Notes: generated from the sequence alone by a model not told the origin. Positions 34,313 to 43,420 are shown, numbered from the stretch's first letter. The stretch: 64,000 nt of DNA from an uncultured Tenacibaculum sp. (GCF_947502995.1 NZ_CANNBW010000010.1:62001-126000), one strand, 5' to 3'. Numbers and translations: made by a program.

Positions 34313-34351
34313 AAAAAAAATCGTCAATAAATAAATTGACGATTTTTTTTT
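34313..34351. terminator. Convergent terminator between the beta-helix gene and pnp
   Basis: AAAAAATCGTCAAT/ATTGACGATTTTTT with loop AAATAA; A and T runs flank it, so it can act in both directions. Confidence 0.9.
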
Positions 34352-34370
34352 GCTTTATATAAACAGAAAA

Positions 34371-36599
34371 TTAACTTTCTTTCTTTTCTGTTCTAGATTT
34401 TCTATCGTCTCTGCGATTATCACGGTTACGATTATCTCTACCTTTGTTGTCGTTATTTCTTGGTTTAGAAACATATCCTTCAGGCTTTGGTAATAAAGCT
34501 TTTCTAGATACTTTCTCTTTACGAGTTTTAGGATCTACACCAAAGTACTTCACATCAATAATGTCACCAATTTTTACTACATCGTTAACATCTTTAGTGC
34601 GTTCCCAAGCTAATTCTGAAATGTGTAATAAAACTTCATTACCAGGAGCTTCTGTATATTCAACAACAGCACCAAATTCTAAAATCTTAATTACTTTAGT
34701 TTCGTAAATGCTTCCTTTTTCAGGTTTAAAAGTAATCGCTTTAATTCGCTCTAAAACTTTATCAATACCTTCTTGGCTTGTACCTAAAATTTCTACGATA
34801 CCTTCTTCAGTAACTTCATCTTCATTAATTACAATAGTAGTTTCAGTTTCTTTTTGTAATTCTTGAATATGTTTACCTCCAGGTCCAATCATAGCACCAA
34901 TGTAATCTCCTGCAATACGAACAGTAACCATTTTTGGAGCGTGAGCTTTTACTGAAGCATTTGGTGTAGCAATCGTATTTGTTAATTTCTCTAAGATATG
35001 TAAACGACCATCACGAGCTTGTTTTAATGCATTTACTAAGATTTCATAAGATAAACCTTTAATCTTAATATCCATTTGACAAGCAGTAATTCCATCAGCA
35101 GTTCCTGTTACTTTAAAATCCATATCACCTAAATGATCTTCATCTCCTAAAATATCAGATAAAACTGCATAACGATCACCATCAGAGATTAATCCCATAG
35201 CAATACCAGAAACTGGTTTTTTAAGCTGAACTCCAGCATCCATTAATGCCATTGTACCAGAACAAACTGTTGCCATAGAAGACGATCCGTTACTTTCTAA
35301 AACTTCAGAAACCACACGAACGGTATATGGACAATCTTCAGGAACCATACCTTTTAAAGCACGTTGCGCTAAGTTTCCGTGTCCTATTTCACGACGAGAA
35401 GTTCCACGAATTGGACGAGCTTCTCCAGTTGAAAATGGAGGGAAGTTATAGTGTAAATAAAAACGCTCTTCATCTTGAATTGTTGGAGAGTCAATCATGT
35501 TAGCATCTCTAGAAGTACCTAAAGTAACTGTTGCTAATGCTTGAGTTTCTCCACGTGTAAAGATAGATGAACCATGAGTTCTTGGTAAATAATCTACTTC
35601 ACACCAAATTGGTCTTATATCTGTAGTTGTACGTCCATCTAAACGTAAACCTTCATTTAATGTTAAATCACGAACAGCAGCTTTATGTGCTTTACTGAAA
35701 TACTTAGAGATTAAATCTCCTTTTTCTTCTAATTCTTCTTCAGAAAATAAAGCTAAAACTTCGTCTTTTACTTCAGAAAAAGCTTGACCTCTTTCTTTTT
35801 TAGAAGTTCCTTTTTTAGCGATTTCGTAACATTTATCGTAAGCTGCAGCTTTAATTTTTTCTTCTAACTCTTCATCAGTAACAGCAGCCTCGTATTCGCG
35901 AGTTTCTTTTTTACCTATTTGATTTACTAATGCTTCTTGCGCTTCACATTGTACTTTGATAGCGTCATGTGCTACACGAATTGCATCTGCCATTTCTTCT
36001 TCTGAAACTTCATCCATTTCACCTTCAACCATGGCAACAAAGTCTTTAGAAGCACCAACCATTAAGTCGATATCAGCTTCTTTTAATTGAGAAGGACTAG
36101 GGTTAATAATAAATTCTCCGTTTACTCTTACAACTCTTACTTCAGAAATAGGAGCTTCAAAAGGAATATCAGATAATTGAATTGCAGTTGATGCAGCTAA
36201 ACCAGCTAAAGCATCTGGCATAACTTCTGGGTCATGAGACATTAATTGCATCATTACCTGAGTTTCTGCATGATAATCTTTTGGGAATAATGGACGTAAT
36301 ACCCTGTCTACTAAACGCATTGTAAGAATTTCTTCGTTACTTGGTCTAGCTTCACGTTTCATAAAACCACCTGGGTATCTACCCGCTGCGGCAAATTTCT
36401 CTCTATAGTCTACGGTAAGTGGTAAAAAGTCAATTCCAGGATTAGCTTCTCTTGCCGAAACTACAGTAGCTAAAATCATGGTATCTCCCATACTTACAAC
36501 AACAGAACCATCTGCTTGTTTTGCTAACTTTCCTGTCTCTAAGGTAATGGTTCTTCCATCTCCAAGTTCAATAACTTGGCTAAATACTTTTGGAATCAT
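34371..36599 (-). CDS. pnp: Polyribonucleotide nucleotidyltransferase
   Basis: 742 residues. Phosphate-dependent 3'-5' exoribonuclease of RNA turnover. Two RNase PH-like domains (first with [20 protein letters not shown]; second with [19 protein letters not shown] and [14 protein letters not shown]), a KH domain ([17 protein letters not shown], about 569-585), an S1 domain ([20 protein letters not shown]) and a basic, disordered tail rich in Arg, Asp and Asn. It lies downstream of rpsO, the classic order, with a terminator between them. Confidence 0.97.
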   Translation of the reverse strand: MIPKVFSQVIELGDGRTITLETGKLAKQADGSVVVSMGDTMILATVVSAREANPGIDFLPLTVDYREKFAAAGRYPGGFMKREARPSNEEILTMRLVDRVLRPLFPKDYHAETQVMMQLMSHDPEVMPDALAGLAASTAIQLSDIPFEAPISEVRVVRVNGEFIINPSPSQLKEADIDLMVGASKDFVAMVEGEMDEVSEEEMADAIRVAHDAIKVQCEAQEALVNQIGKKETREYEAAVTDEELEEKIKAAAYDKCYEIAKKGTSKKERGQAFSEVKDEVLALFSEEELEEKGDLISKYFSKAHKAAVRDLTLNEGLRLDGRTTTDIRPIWCEVDYLPRTHGSSIFTRGETQALATVTLGTSRDANMIDSPTIQDEERFYLHYNFPPFSTGEARPIRGTSRREIGHGNLAQRALKGMVPEDCPYTVRVVSEVLESNGSSSMATVCSGTMALMDAGVQLKKPVSGIAMGLISDGDRYAVLSDILGDEDHLGDMDFKVTGTADGITACQMDIKIKGLSYEILVNALKQARDGRLHILEKLTNTIATPNASVKAHAPKMVTVRIAGDYIGAMIGPGGKHIQELQKETETTIVINEDEVTEEGIVEILGTSQEGIDKVLERIKAITFKPEKGSIYETKVIKILEFGAVVEYTEAPGNEVLLHISELAWERTKDVNDVVKIGDIIDVKYFGVDPKTRKEKVSRKALLPKPEGYVSKPRNNDNKGRDNRNRDNRRDDRKSRTEKKES

Positions 36600-36700
36600 A
36601 AAGTGTTTTTTTCAAATAAATTACGTTGTTAGTTGTAGTTGTGTTGTGTGTGTGTTGTTGTTATTTCAATGGAAGTTTTAAGTTTAAAAAGTTAAAACAA
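36600..36700 (-). promoter_or_regulatory. CA-rich leader of pnp
   Basis: On the minus strand the bases before the pnp ATG are an almost pure A/C tract (CAACAACACACACACAACAC inside 36633-36665). A possible -7 box TAACTTTT lies upstream at about 36686-36693. Such a leader would be unstructured. Confidence 0.4.
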
Positions 36701-36714
36701 CTTTCGCTAAGATA

Positions 36715-36748
36715 ATAAAAAAAGAGGCTGAAAATTCCAGCCTCTTTT
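36715..36748 (-). terminator. rpsO terminator
   Basis: AAAGAGGCTG/CAGCCTCTTT with a 7-base loop and, on the minus strand, a following run of T, 10 bases past the rpsO stop. It separates rpsO from pnp. Confidence 0.9.
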
Positions 36749-36757
36749 AGATAGGTA

Positions 36758-37027
36758 TTATTTTCTAATTCCTAATTCCTTGATGATTGCACGATATCTG
36801 TTGATATCTTTCTTCTTTAAATAGTCAAGTAAACTTCTACGCTTACCTACCATTTTCACTAGAGAGCGCTCTGTGTTAAAATCTTTACGATTTTTCTTTA
36901 AGTGCTCAGTTAAGTGGTTAATTCTGTGAGTAAATAACGCGATCTGTCCCTCAGCTGTTCCAGTATCTTTTCCGTCTTTACCGTGCTTTGCAAAAATTTG
37001 CTCTTTTACTTCTTTAGTTAAATACAT
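36758..37027 (-). CDS. rpsO: 30S ribosomal protein S15
   Basis: 89 residues, normal length. Binds 16S rRNA in the small subunit platform. DTGTAEGQIALFTHRINHLT at 21-40 and HLKKNRKDFNTERSLVKMVG are the S15 signature, followed by RRSLLDYLKKKD and RYRAIIKELGIRK. Upstream of pnp. Confidence 0.98.
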   Translation of the reverse strand: MYLTKEVKEQIFAKHGKDGKDTGTAEGQIALFTHRINHLTEHLKKNRKDFNTERSLVKMVGKRRSLLDYLKKKDINRYRAIIKELGIRK

Positions 37028-37077
37028 ACCAATATTGTTTAAATGATTTTAATGTATCAAAATTTTCATTGAAGTTG

Positions 37078-37085
37078 CAAAAGTA
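37078..37085 (-). promoter_or_regulatory. rpsO promoter -7 box (TACTTTTG)
   Basis: Perfect TAnnTTTG on the minus strand, 51 bases before the rpsO start. Confidence 0.55.
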
Positions 37086-37179
37086 CAACTAATTTTCCTA
37101 AAAAAATAATTAAAGTTTATTAAACCTTTTCCTTAATGTTAAGTCCAAGAATCAGATTAACTTTTAAATACTATTAATT

Positions 37180-38025
37180 ATGACAGCGAAAGTTTTAAAA
37201 TTCGGATTAATGATGTTGCTAGGTGCTATGGTTTTTATTTCATGTTCTGATGAAGAGGGAGTTACCATGAATGATTCTGTAGAATTAAGTATAGAAGATA
37301 TTCAAGATGTAGTGGTAGCAGATGATATTACTTCTGACATCGATAATATTTTAGAAGACGATGATATCGATTTTAATTTATTAGGTAGAAGTACAGATAA
37401 TTCAAGTAGTAGTGTAGCTGATTGTGTAACTAGAACAGTTGAAGCTGATCCAACGTCAGAAACATTAACAATTACCCTAGATTTTGGAGGTAATTGTACA
37501 GGACCAAGAGGTAAAGAATTATCAGGTAAAATAGTTATTGTATATCAAAAAACAGATACAGGTTACTCTAAAGAAGTTAGTTTCGATAATTTCTCTGTAG
37601 ATGGTAATGTGATTGAAGGATCTAAGTCTGTAGTAAAAGTAAAAGATAATGGTAATGGAAATAAAGAAGCAACGCATACGGTAAATATTTCTTTAACATT
37701 AGCTACTGGAGAAACTGTAAGTTTAGAAGGAACTAGAGTAAGAGAAAAGATAGCAGGTGACGATACATTAACTAGAGGAGATGATGTGTATTTAATTTCA
37801 GGTAGTTGGAAGTTTGTAAATAAACTAGGGAATGAGTTTACTGGAAATATTACAGAAAAATTAAGAAGAGAGTACGCTTGCAAATTCATAGTAAGTGGAG
37901 TTACAGAAATTACAAAAAATGGAGTTGCTTATACTTTAGATTTTGGAGATGGTTCTTGTGATAATAGTGCAACAGTTACCAATAGTGCTGGGGAATCGAG
38001 AGAAATTACACTTAGAAGGAGATAA
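37180..38025 (+). CDS. Surface-type lipoprotein of unknown function
   Basis: 281 residues. Lipoprotein signal with lipobox FISC; the Cys is followed by SDEEG, an acidic stretch like the flavobacterial lipoprotein export signal that sends lipoproteins to the cell surface. A very acidic segment (residues 38-66) precedes a beta-rich body with four Cys in pairs (CVTRTVEA, GGNCTGPRG, REYACKF, GDGSCDNS), possibly two disulfides. Two halves each end in a similar strand pattern (TLDFGGNC and TLDFGDGSC), which suggests an internal duplication. No family recognised. Confidence 0.7.
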   Translation: MTAKVLKFGLMMLLGAMVFISCSDEEGVTMNDSVELSIEDIQDVVVADDITSDIDNILEDDDIDFNLLGRSTDNSSSSVADCVTRTVEADPTSETLTITLDFGGNCTGPRGKELSGKIVIVYQKTDTGYSKEVSFDNFSVDGNVIEGSKSVVKVKDNGNGNKEATHTVNISLTLATGETVSLEGTRVREKIAGDDTLTRGDDVYLISGSWKFVNKLGNEFTGNITEKLRREYACKFIVSGVTEITKNGVAYTLDFGDGSCDNSATVTNSAGESREITLRRR

Positions 38026-38043
38026 TTAGAGTTTTTTTGATGT

Positions 38044-38073
38044 AAAAAGACCAGCAATTTGCTGGTCTTTTTT
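38044..38073. terminator. Terminator between the acidic lipoprotein and astacin genes
   Basis: AAAAAGACCAGCAA/TTGCTGGTCTTTTT, nearly symmetric, with flanking A and T runs. Mainly for the plus-strand gene. Confidence 0.85.
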
Positions 38074-38115
38074 AACTAATCTTAGCGTTAGAATTTAGAA
38101 TAACGTACATGTAAA

Positions 38116-39381
38116 TTATTTTGTAAAATTAACAGCATTTCTACCTTTATAACTAATAGAGAATTTTTCCCAGTAACCAATATTTGTTCTATCGCAAGTA
38201 ATAACGGAACTACCTCCATTTGAAGATAAATACTTACCATTATGACCACGAATTGCTACTTTATTACTACCTATGAATTCTAGCGTAAATACTTCCCAAG
38301 CATCAATATTATTTCCAATACAAAGTACTTTATTGCCAGGTCTTACAGATAAATATTTACCACCAAATCCTTTTAGAGCAACTTTGTTGTTATGTAATTT
38401 AATAATTCTAAAATGCTCAAGAGTACCAACACGAGTTCTATCAAATTTAGGTCCGTTTGTGTTAGGAACTCCTTCATTAGAACTTAGAAACTTATTATTA
38501 TCTGCTTTAAAAGTAACCACATCATGAATTTGAGGATACATTTTCTTTAACGAAATTTTATCTTTAGCTGATAAATAGCTTCTATTTGCAGTATATGTAG
38601 CACCGTTTTTCTTTGTAATTGTTGGTTTTCCATTTTTAGAAAAAGCATAAGAGCTGTATAGCATAATACTAGAAAAGTCAAAAGAAGAGTATTCTTTTCC
38701 ATCTCTACCTCTTTCAGCATAGGTTTGAAAATTATGTTGTTTACCATCTCTAATATTGGCATTATTGATAGTAATGTGTTCATTTCTATCTACTCTAGAT
38801 TGTTCATGCCATAAGCCAACAGCATGCCCTATTTCGTGTATAACAGATCCAGTGCTGCAGCCATTAGCTAGTGTTATGTACTGCTTCCCACCTGTTCTAC
38901 CAACAAAAGAAGAACACCCGCTTCCTTTTCTAAAAGTTATATAGGCATTACTCATAGGGGTAATGCTTTCTCTTTTTACAAATGCTAAGTTTGTTCTAGC
39001 TTCTATGTGGGCAATTGCATTACTTATCCTATTTTTATTAGGTAGATCTGATTTAATATTATAATATACAATGTTTTTAGTCCATCTCCCACCAGTTCGT
39101 CCTGTACCTTTGTTTAATAAATTGTTGTTTAATTGTTCTTTAGTAAATACAATATCACCTTCAACAATGTATTCGTCTCCGTATTTTTCGGCTTTTAAAG
39201 TTTGGTTATTAAAAACTATGTCAACAATCTCATCATAATTTTCTTCTGGATGAGCGAGTTCTACTTGATTTTTTATTTCATCAGGTGTTTCTATAAGTGA
39301 ATCCTTTTCTGTATTACACGATACAAATAGAACTCCCGAAAAAATTATAAGTTTTAAAGAAGTAAATTTTAATAATTTCAT
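38116..39381 (-). CDS. Astacin-family (M12A) metalloprotease lipoprotein with C-terminal beta-trefoil-like region
   Basis: 421 residues. Lipobox with Cys22 (FVSC). An acidic, probably inhibitory propeptide covers about 23-97. The astacin domain (about 98-285) has the full zinc motif HEIGHAVGLWHE (182-193) and the Met-turn SIMLYSSYAFS with its Tyr ligand. The C-terminal 130 residues contain three similar units (FLSSNEG, YLSVRPG, YLSSNGG, each following a K or GK and preceded by a V-F/A-K strand), a fascin/ricin-like beta-trefoil that may bind sugar or protein. Flavastacin of Elizabethkingia is a related flavobacterial enzyme. The gene overlaps the upstream thioredoxin-fold gene by 4 bases. It should be tethered to the envelope. 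Confidence 0.88.
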   Translation of the reverse strand: MKLLKFTSLKLIIFSGVLFVSCNTEKDSLIETPDEIKNQVELAHPEENYDEIVDIVFNNQTLKAEKYGDEYIVEGDIVFTKEQLNNNLLNKGTGRTGGRWTKNIVYYNIKSDLPNKNRISNAIAHIEARTNLAFVKRESITPMSNAYITFRKGSGCSSFVGRTGGKQYITLANGCSTGSVIHEIGHAVGLWHEQSRVDRNEHITINNANIRDGKQHNFQTYAERGRDGKEYSSFDFSSIMLYSSYAFSKNGKPTITKKNGATYTANRSYLSAKDKISLKKMYPQIHDVVTFKADNNKFLSSNEGVPNTNGPKFDRTRVGTLEHFRIIKLHNNKVALKGFGGKYLSVRPGNKVLCIGNNIDAWEVFTLEFIGSNKVAIRGHNGKYLSSNGGSSVITCDRTNIGYWEKFSISYKGRNAVNFTK

Positions 39382-39965
39382 TTTTTAGTTTTATTATTGA
39401 TTAATACAGCTTCAAGTTGTTCTGCTGATAACATTCCTTCTATGTTTTTTAAAATAAAATTGTTTTTGTTCAAAAGCATAATCGTTGGTGTTGAAGAAAT
39501 TCTGTAGTCCATTAAAACAGCATCATTAGCAGCCAACATATTAAAATGATATTTTTTTTCTTTTATAACTTGTTGTAGTTGGCTTACTGTGGTGTCATAC
39601 TGTAAGGTTACAATATAAAATTCGTCACCAAATTTTTTAGCGAACTTTTCTAATTCAGGATAAAAAGCGATACAATGATCACAGGTTCTATCTGTAAAGA
39701 TTAATATTTTTTTATCGTATTTTAATAAGTCTTTAGTAGTTATTGTTTGCCCATCTTTATTTAATAATGCAAAATATGGGGCATATTCTTCTTCTAAAGG
39801 TTGTATGTAATGAATTTCTTTTTCATTTAAAATACTATCGTTAATAATTACAGGATTATCAACTATGCTAGCAGTATTGTTAATGTTGTTTTCTTGTGTT
39901 GGTTTTTTTTGACAAGAAAAACAAAGTACTATTATAATTAATATAAAATTAATTTTTGTTTTCAT
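39378..39965 (-). CDS. Thioredoxin-fold lipoprotein with CDHC active site
   Basis: 195 residues. Lipobox LCFSC (Cys18). The C-terminal two thirds are a TlpA/AhpC-type thioredoxin fold: KILIFTDRTCDHCIAFYPEL with the redox pair Cys95/Cys98, then the cis-Pro loop SSTPTIMLLNK. A spaced His between the cysteines (CDHC) is found in oxidising and reducing members alike. Its stop overlaps the start of the astacin gene (ATGA), so the two are translationally coupled; it may form or reshuffle disulfides in the astacin (inference). Confidence 0.88.
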   Translation of the reverse strand: MKTKINFILIIIVLCFSCQKKPTQENNINNTASIVDNPVIINDSILNEKEIHYIQPLEEEYAPYFALLNKDGQTITTKDLLKYDKKILIFTDRTCDHCIAFYPELEKFAKKFGDEFYIVTLQYDTTVSQLQQVIKEKKYHFNMLAANDAVLMDYRISSTPTIMLLNKNNFILKNIEGMLSAEQLEAVLINNKTKK

Positions 39966-39980
39966 TATTTCTTGTATTTA

Positions 39981-40017
39981 AAACAACTACTTTAAGTAAA
40001 CCTTAAAGTAGTTGTTT
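39981..40017. terminator. Strong hairpin between the aerolysin-like and thioredoxin-fold genes
   Basis: Positions 39981-39996 and 40002-40017 pair perfectly over 16 bp (core ACAACTACTTTAAG) around loop TAAAC. It follows the stop of the minus-strand gene at 40036, but its T-run is short, so partial read-through into the downstream pair is likely. Confidence 0.65.
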
Positions 40018-40035
40018 ATAAACAAATTATTGTTA

Positions 40036-41181
40036 TTAAAGGTTTCTACAATTTTCTCTACGAATAGAATATCTCCAATACGTACTAGTTACATCAAAGT
40101 TGTTTTTTGCTCTATCTTTAGCAATATCATCAGGGAACGCATATTTAGCTCCACCCTTATGGTATGCTTCACCAGCATGCTTATTGTATGTAAAAGATTT
40201 TCTAAACCCAACTGTAGCAGGTCCGTCAACAGTAAGGCTCACCTCGTAGCGTCTTGTAACTTCTCTTTGCTCACCGTATAATACAAAGTCACATACCTTA
40301 TTTTTTGGGATAATATTTCCCTCGTCAAAGTTTACAATATGAGATCTGGTAGATGTTTTAGTAACAGCCTTTGAATTCTCTCTACTCATAGTACCTGAAA
40401 AAGAAACTGTTTTATTAATTTCAGCACCAATACCGAAAAACTTTTTAGATAAAGTTAAACCAAAAGATACACCTAAAGTTGCACTATTTGTTCTGGTTCT
40501 TGTAATAGCAGTTGAATTTGTTTCGTCATACTGATAAAATCTTTGGTTACTTAGTTTTCTTGGTGAATTTTTCCATCCTCTTTTCTCTACAGATGTTAAT
40601 ATTCTTGGACCTTGAAGTCTTCTGCTCGACATAAAATTGGGTCTTCTTCTTCTTTTCAATACAAAATCAAATGGTATTTTTTTTCCATATTCAGTACAAG
40701 AACCTGAATTGAATCTATCGCTATTAACTCTACGGCATCCTATTAAGAAAGTTTCAGGCATTTGTAATGCATTTTTATGATTTGTAAAGTTACGATCATA
40801 ATGGTTATTTCTAGCGTATCGTTCTCTTACCTTAGCTATATTACTACTTTTAATGCCATATCGGTCTAAGGCTTTATCTGAGACTCTATACCTTTCTTGA
40901 TAATCAACATTTCTTGCTCGCAAAGAATTATTAGAACCATCTAATAAACCTTGCTGTTTTAAAAAATCTTCTTCAGGAATTCGTTCGCCTTTTTCATTAT
41001 AAACAAAAGCTCCTTTTTCAAAAGGGTCGTCTTGTAATTCGGAAGAAACATTTTCGTTTTGTACTTCAGAAGAAGAATTATCTTCTGGAAGTAAGTTTCC
41101 ATCTTCATCTGAACATGAAGCAATTGTTAATGCTGTTACAGCAATAATGAGTGTTTTTTTTGCTATGAAATTTACATTCAT
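40036..41181 (-). CDS. Lipoprotein resembling aerolysin/ETX-MTX2-type beta-pore formers
   Basis: 381 residues. Lipobox TIASC at 19-23 followed by SDEDG, a surface-export-type signal. An acidic linker (to about 90) is followed by an Arg/Tyr/Asn-rich domain with three Cys (CRRVNSD, GSCTEYG). From about 215 the sequence becomes the alternating Ser/Thr pattern of aerolysin-like pore formers: STAITRTRTNSATLGVSFGL, LSKKFFGIGAEINKTVSFSG, then SKAVTKTSTRSHIV, closing with GNIIPKNKVCDF and RRYEVSLTVDG, where family members have a VPPxTKV-like turn. I recognise this pattern rather than a database hit. It is preceded by the 58-bp palindrome and divergent from a LacI-type gene. Alternatively a structural beta protein with no pore activity. 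Confidence 0.6.
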   Translation of the reverse strand: MNVNFIAKKTLIIAVTALTIASCSDEDGNLLPEDNSSSEVQNENVSSELQDDPFEKGAFVYNEKGERIPEEDFLKQQGLLDGSNNSLRARNVDYQERYRVSDKALDRYGIKSSNIAKVRERYARNNHYDRNFTNHKNALQMPETFLIGCRRVNSDRFNSGSCTEYGKKIPFDFVLKRRRRPNFMSSRRLQGPRILTSVEKRGWKNSPRKLSNQRFYQYDETNSTAITRTRTNSATLGVSFGLTLSKKFFGIGAEINKTVSFSGTMSRENSKAVTKTSTRSHIVNFDEGNIIPKNKVCDFVLYGEQREVTRRYEVSLTVDGPATVGFRKSFTYNKHAGEAYHKGGAKYAFPDDIAKDRAKNNFDVTSTYWRYSIRRENCRNL

Positions 41182-41263
41182 GATAATTTAAATTTTAATT
41201 AAGTTTAAAAGAGTCGTTCTCTTTTCGTGGTGTAAAATTATTTGAAACAAATGCGTAAAAAGT

Positions 41264-41321
41264 ATTATTTTTTCTTGAAAAGCTAGGCAAACGTTTGCCT
41301 AGCTTTTCAAGAAAAAATAAT
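41264..41321. promoter_or_regulatory. 58-bp perfect palindrome, probable LacI-type operator in a divergent control region
   Basis: Two 29-bp arms meet without spacer at 41292/41293. The centre GGCAAACGTTTGCC is a typical LacI-family operator, and the arms continue with CTAGC, TTTTCAAG and an A/T run. It lies 83 bases before the aerolysin-like gene and 148 bases before the LacI gene. On the minus strand the central TTTG lies 23 bases before a TACTTTTT -7-like box, so a bound repressor would cover the -33 site of the lipoprotein gene. Confidence 0.75.
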
Positions 41322-41468
41322 GGTATTAAAGTTTTTTTTAAAAAAAGGTAGGGTAAATTGATAGTTAGTTGTTTATAATTTATATTAATTATGAATCAAT
41401 AATTTAACTTTTTTTATGTCGTATTGTGATTAAATAGTGTTTTTTATTGATGATAACCAACTATTTTT

Positions 41469-42491
41469 ATGAAGAAAAACATCCCTACATTAAAACAAAT
41501 AGCAGAAAATTTAGAGTTGTCTGTTTCAACAATTTCACGAGCATTAAATAACAATGGAAGCATAAGTGATTTAACAAAAAAAAAAGTAATAGAAGAGGCA
41601 AAAAGACTAAATTATGTTCCAAATATTATAGCTAAAAATTTTAGGGATAAGAGAACAAAAACTATAGGAGTTATAGTTCCAAATCTTATGCATAGCTTTA
41701 CTGGTACTATTTTAAAAGGAATTCTTTTAGAAACAGAAAGAATAAAGTATAAGACAATTATTTGTGAAACCAACGATAATATTGAAAAAGAAAAAGAATT
41801 ATTAAATAGAATGTTAGAATTTGGTGTAGATGGCATTCTAATGTCGTTATCTAAATTTACTACTAATTTATCTCCTTTATTAAAAGTTTTGGAGAAAAAG
41901 CCAATCATATTGTTTGATAAAGCTTCGGACAAAATACCATGTACACAAATAGTGACTAATGAAGTAAAAGGAGCTTTTAATGCTGTAGAGCATTTAATTA
42001 ATATAGGTAAAAAACGTATTGCTATTATTAAAGAAAAACAAGGGTCGTTTAATTCTGAGAAGAGGTTTATAGGTTACTTGAAAGCATTAGATCAGTATCG
42101 TTACCCGTTAGATGAAACACTTATTTTTGATGTTTCAAATACAACTATTGAGGAAGGAGAATTGTTAGGAGAATATATAGTTAATTTAAAAGAAAAACCT
42201 GATGCAATTTTTTGTATTACTGATTCTTTAGCTATTGGTATAATTAAAACGTTGAATAAATATAATATTGTTATACCAATTGAAATCGCTGTAGTGGGTT
42301 TTAGTAACTCCGATTCTTCTAGAGTAATAAAGCCAAATTTAACAACTATTAAGCAGTCCGGATATAAAATAGGAAAGTTAGCAGTAAAGCAATTGATAGA
42401 AGAAATGAGAAGTGAAAAAGACTTTTTTTCGAGTAAATCGATAGAGGTAAATACAAAATTGATTGTTCGAGAATCGACTTTTGTATTATAA
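41469..42491 (+). CDS. LacI-family transcriptional regulator
   Basis: 340 residues. N-terminal LacI HTH at 6-30 (TLKQIAENLELSVSTISRAL) with the hinge helix VPNIIAKNFRDKRT near 51-64, then the periplasmic-binding-like ligand domain: IGVIVPNLMHSFTG, FGVDGILMSLS, HLINIGKKRIAII, and PDAIFCITDSLAIGIIK. In Bacteroidota such regulators usually control sugar uptake loci, but none is adjacent. It is divergent from the aerolysin-like lipoprotein gene and probably binds the palindrome between them. Confidence 0.94.
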   Translation: MKKNIPTLKQIAENLELSVSTISRALNNNGSISDLTKKKVIEEAKRLNYVPNIIAKNFRDKRTKTIGVIVPNLMHSFTGTILKGILLETERIKYKTIICETNDNIEKEKELLNRMLEFGVDGILMSLSKFTTNLSPLLKVLEKKPIILFDKASDKIPCTQIVTNEVKGAFNAVEHLINIGKKRIAIIKEKQGSFNSEKRFIGYLKALDQYRYPLDETLIFDVSNTTIEEGELLGEYIVNLKEKPDAIFCITDSLAIGIIKTLNKYNIVIPIEIAVVGFSNSDSSRVIKPNLTTIKQSGYKIGKLAVKQLIEEMRSEKDFFSSKSIEVNTKLIVRESTFVL

Positions 42492-42507
42492 TTTGTACTA
42501 GAATTAA

Positions 42508-42535
42508 AAACCTCATTTCTTAAGAAATGAGGTTT
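42508..42535. terminator. Convergent terminator between lacI-type gene and accD
   Basis: 28-base perfect palindrome (AAACCTCATTTCTT and its complement). It lies between two convergent stop codons and may serve both. Confidence 0.8.
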
Positions 42536-42562
42536 ATTATAATATGTTCAAAAAAACTTTTA

Positions 42563-43420
42563 TTAAGCTCTTACAGGTTGATTTTGTATTAAATCTAAGT
42601 ATAAGTTTACTTGTTTTTTTAAATCTTTACGTTCGTAAATAGCGTCTAAGAAACCGTGTTCTAAAACAAATTCAGAACGTTGGAAGCCTTCTGGTAATTC
42701 TTTACCAGTAGTATCTTTTACAACACGAGGACCAGCGAATGCAATCAACGCATTAGGTTCTGCGATATTAATATCTCCTAACATTGCAAAAGAAGCAGTT
42801 GTTCCTCCAGTAGTTGGATCTGTACATAAAGATACATATGGAATTTTAGCATCTGCTAATTGAGCTAACTTCGCAGATGTTTTTACCAATTGCATTAATG
42901 ATAATGAAGCTTCCATCATACGAGCTCCACCAGATTTAGATACCATTAAGAAAGGAATGTTGTTTTGAATAGAATAATCGATAGCACGAGCTATTTTTTC
43001 TCCTACTACACTTCCCATAGAACCTCCAATAAAAGCGAAATCCATACAAGCGATTACTAAATCTTTTCCTTGAGATTTACCAACTGCAGTTCTAACAGCA
43101 TCTTTTAATCCTGTTTTCTCTTGAGCACTTTTTAATCTGTCTGGATATTTTTTAGTGTCTTCAAACTTTAAAGGATCTTTAGCAACTAACTTTTCATTAA
43201 GTTCTTTGAATTCATTGTTGTCAAAGAATAATTCAAAATATTCTCTACTTCCAACTCTTACATGATACCCATCTTCTGGACTTACATATAAGTTTCTTTT
43301 TAATTCTTCAGTATCAATAATTTTACCGCTAGGCGTTTTGTACCATAAGCCTTTTGGTGTGTCTTTCTTTTCTTCGGTAGGGGTATGAATCCCTTTATCT
43401 TTTCGTTTAAACCAAGCCAT
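42563..43420 (-). CDS. accD: Acetyl-CoA carboxylase carboxyltransferase subunit beta, without zinc cysteines
   Basis: 285 residues. With AccA it moves the carboxyl group from biotin to acetyl-CoA in fatty acid synthesis. The carboxyltransferase core is intact: [32 protein letters not shown] (CoA-site Gly-Gly), [15 protein letters not shown] and AFAGPRVV. The N-terminal zinc ribbon is aligned by [20 protein letters not shown] and YVSPEDGYH, but the four cysteines of other AccD proteins are Thr, Ser, Ser and Asp. No accA or biotin carrier gene adjoins it. Confidence 0.96.
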   Translation of the reverse strand: MAWFKRKDKGIHTPTEEKKDTPKGLWYKTPSGKIIDTEELKRNLYVSPEDGYHVRVGSREYFELFFDNNEFKELNEKLVAKDPLKFEDTKKYPDRLKSAQEKTGLKDAVRTAVGKSQGKDLVIACMDFAFIGGSMGSVVGEKIARAIDYSIQNNIPFLMVSKSGGARMMEASLSLMQLVKTSAKLAQLADAKIPYVSLCTDPTTGGTTASFAMLGDINIAEPNALIAFAGPRVVKDTTGKELPEGFQRSEFVLEHGFLDAIYERKDLKKQVNLYLDLIQNQPVRA

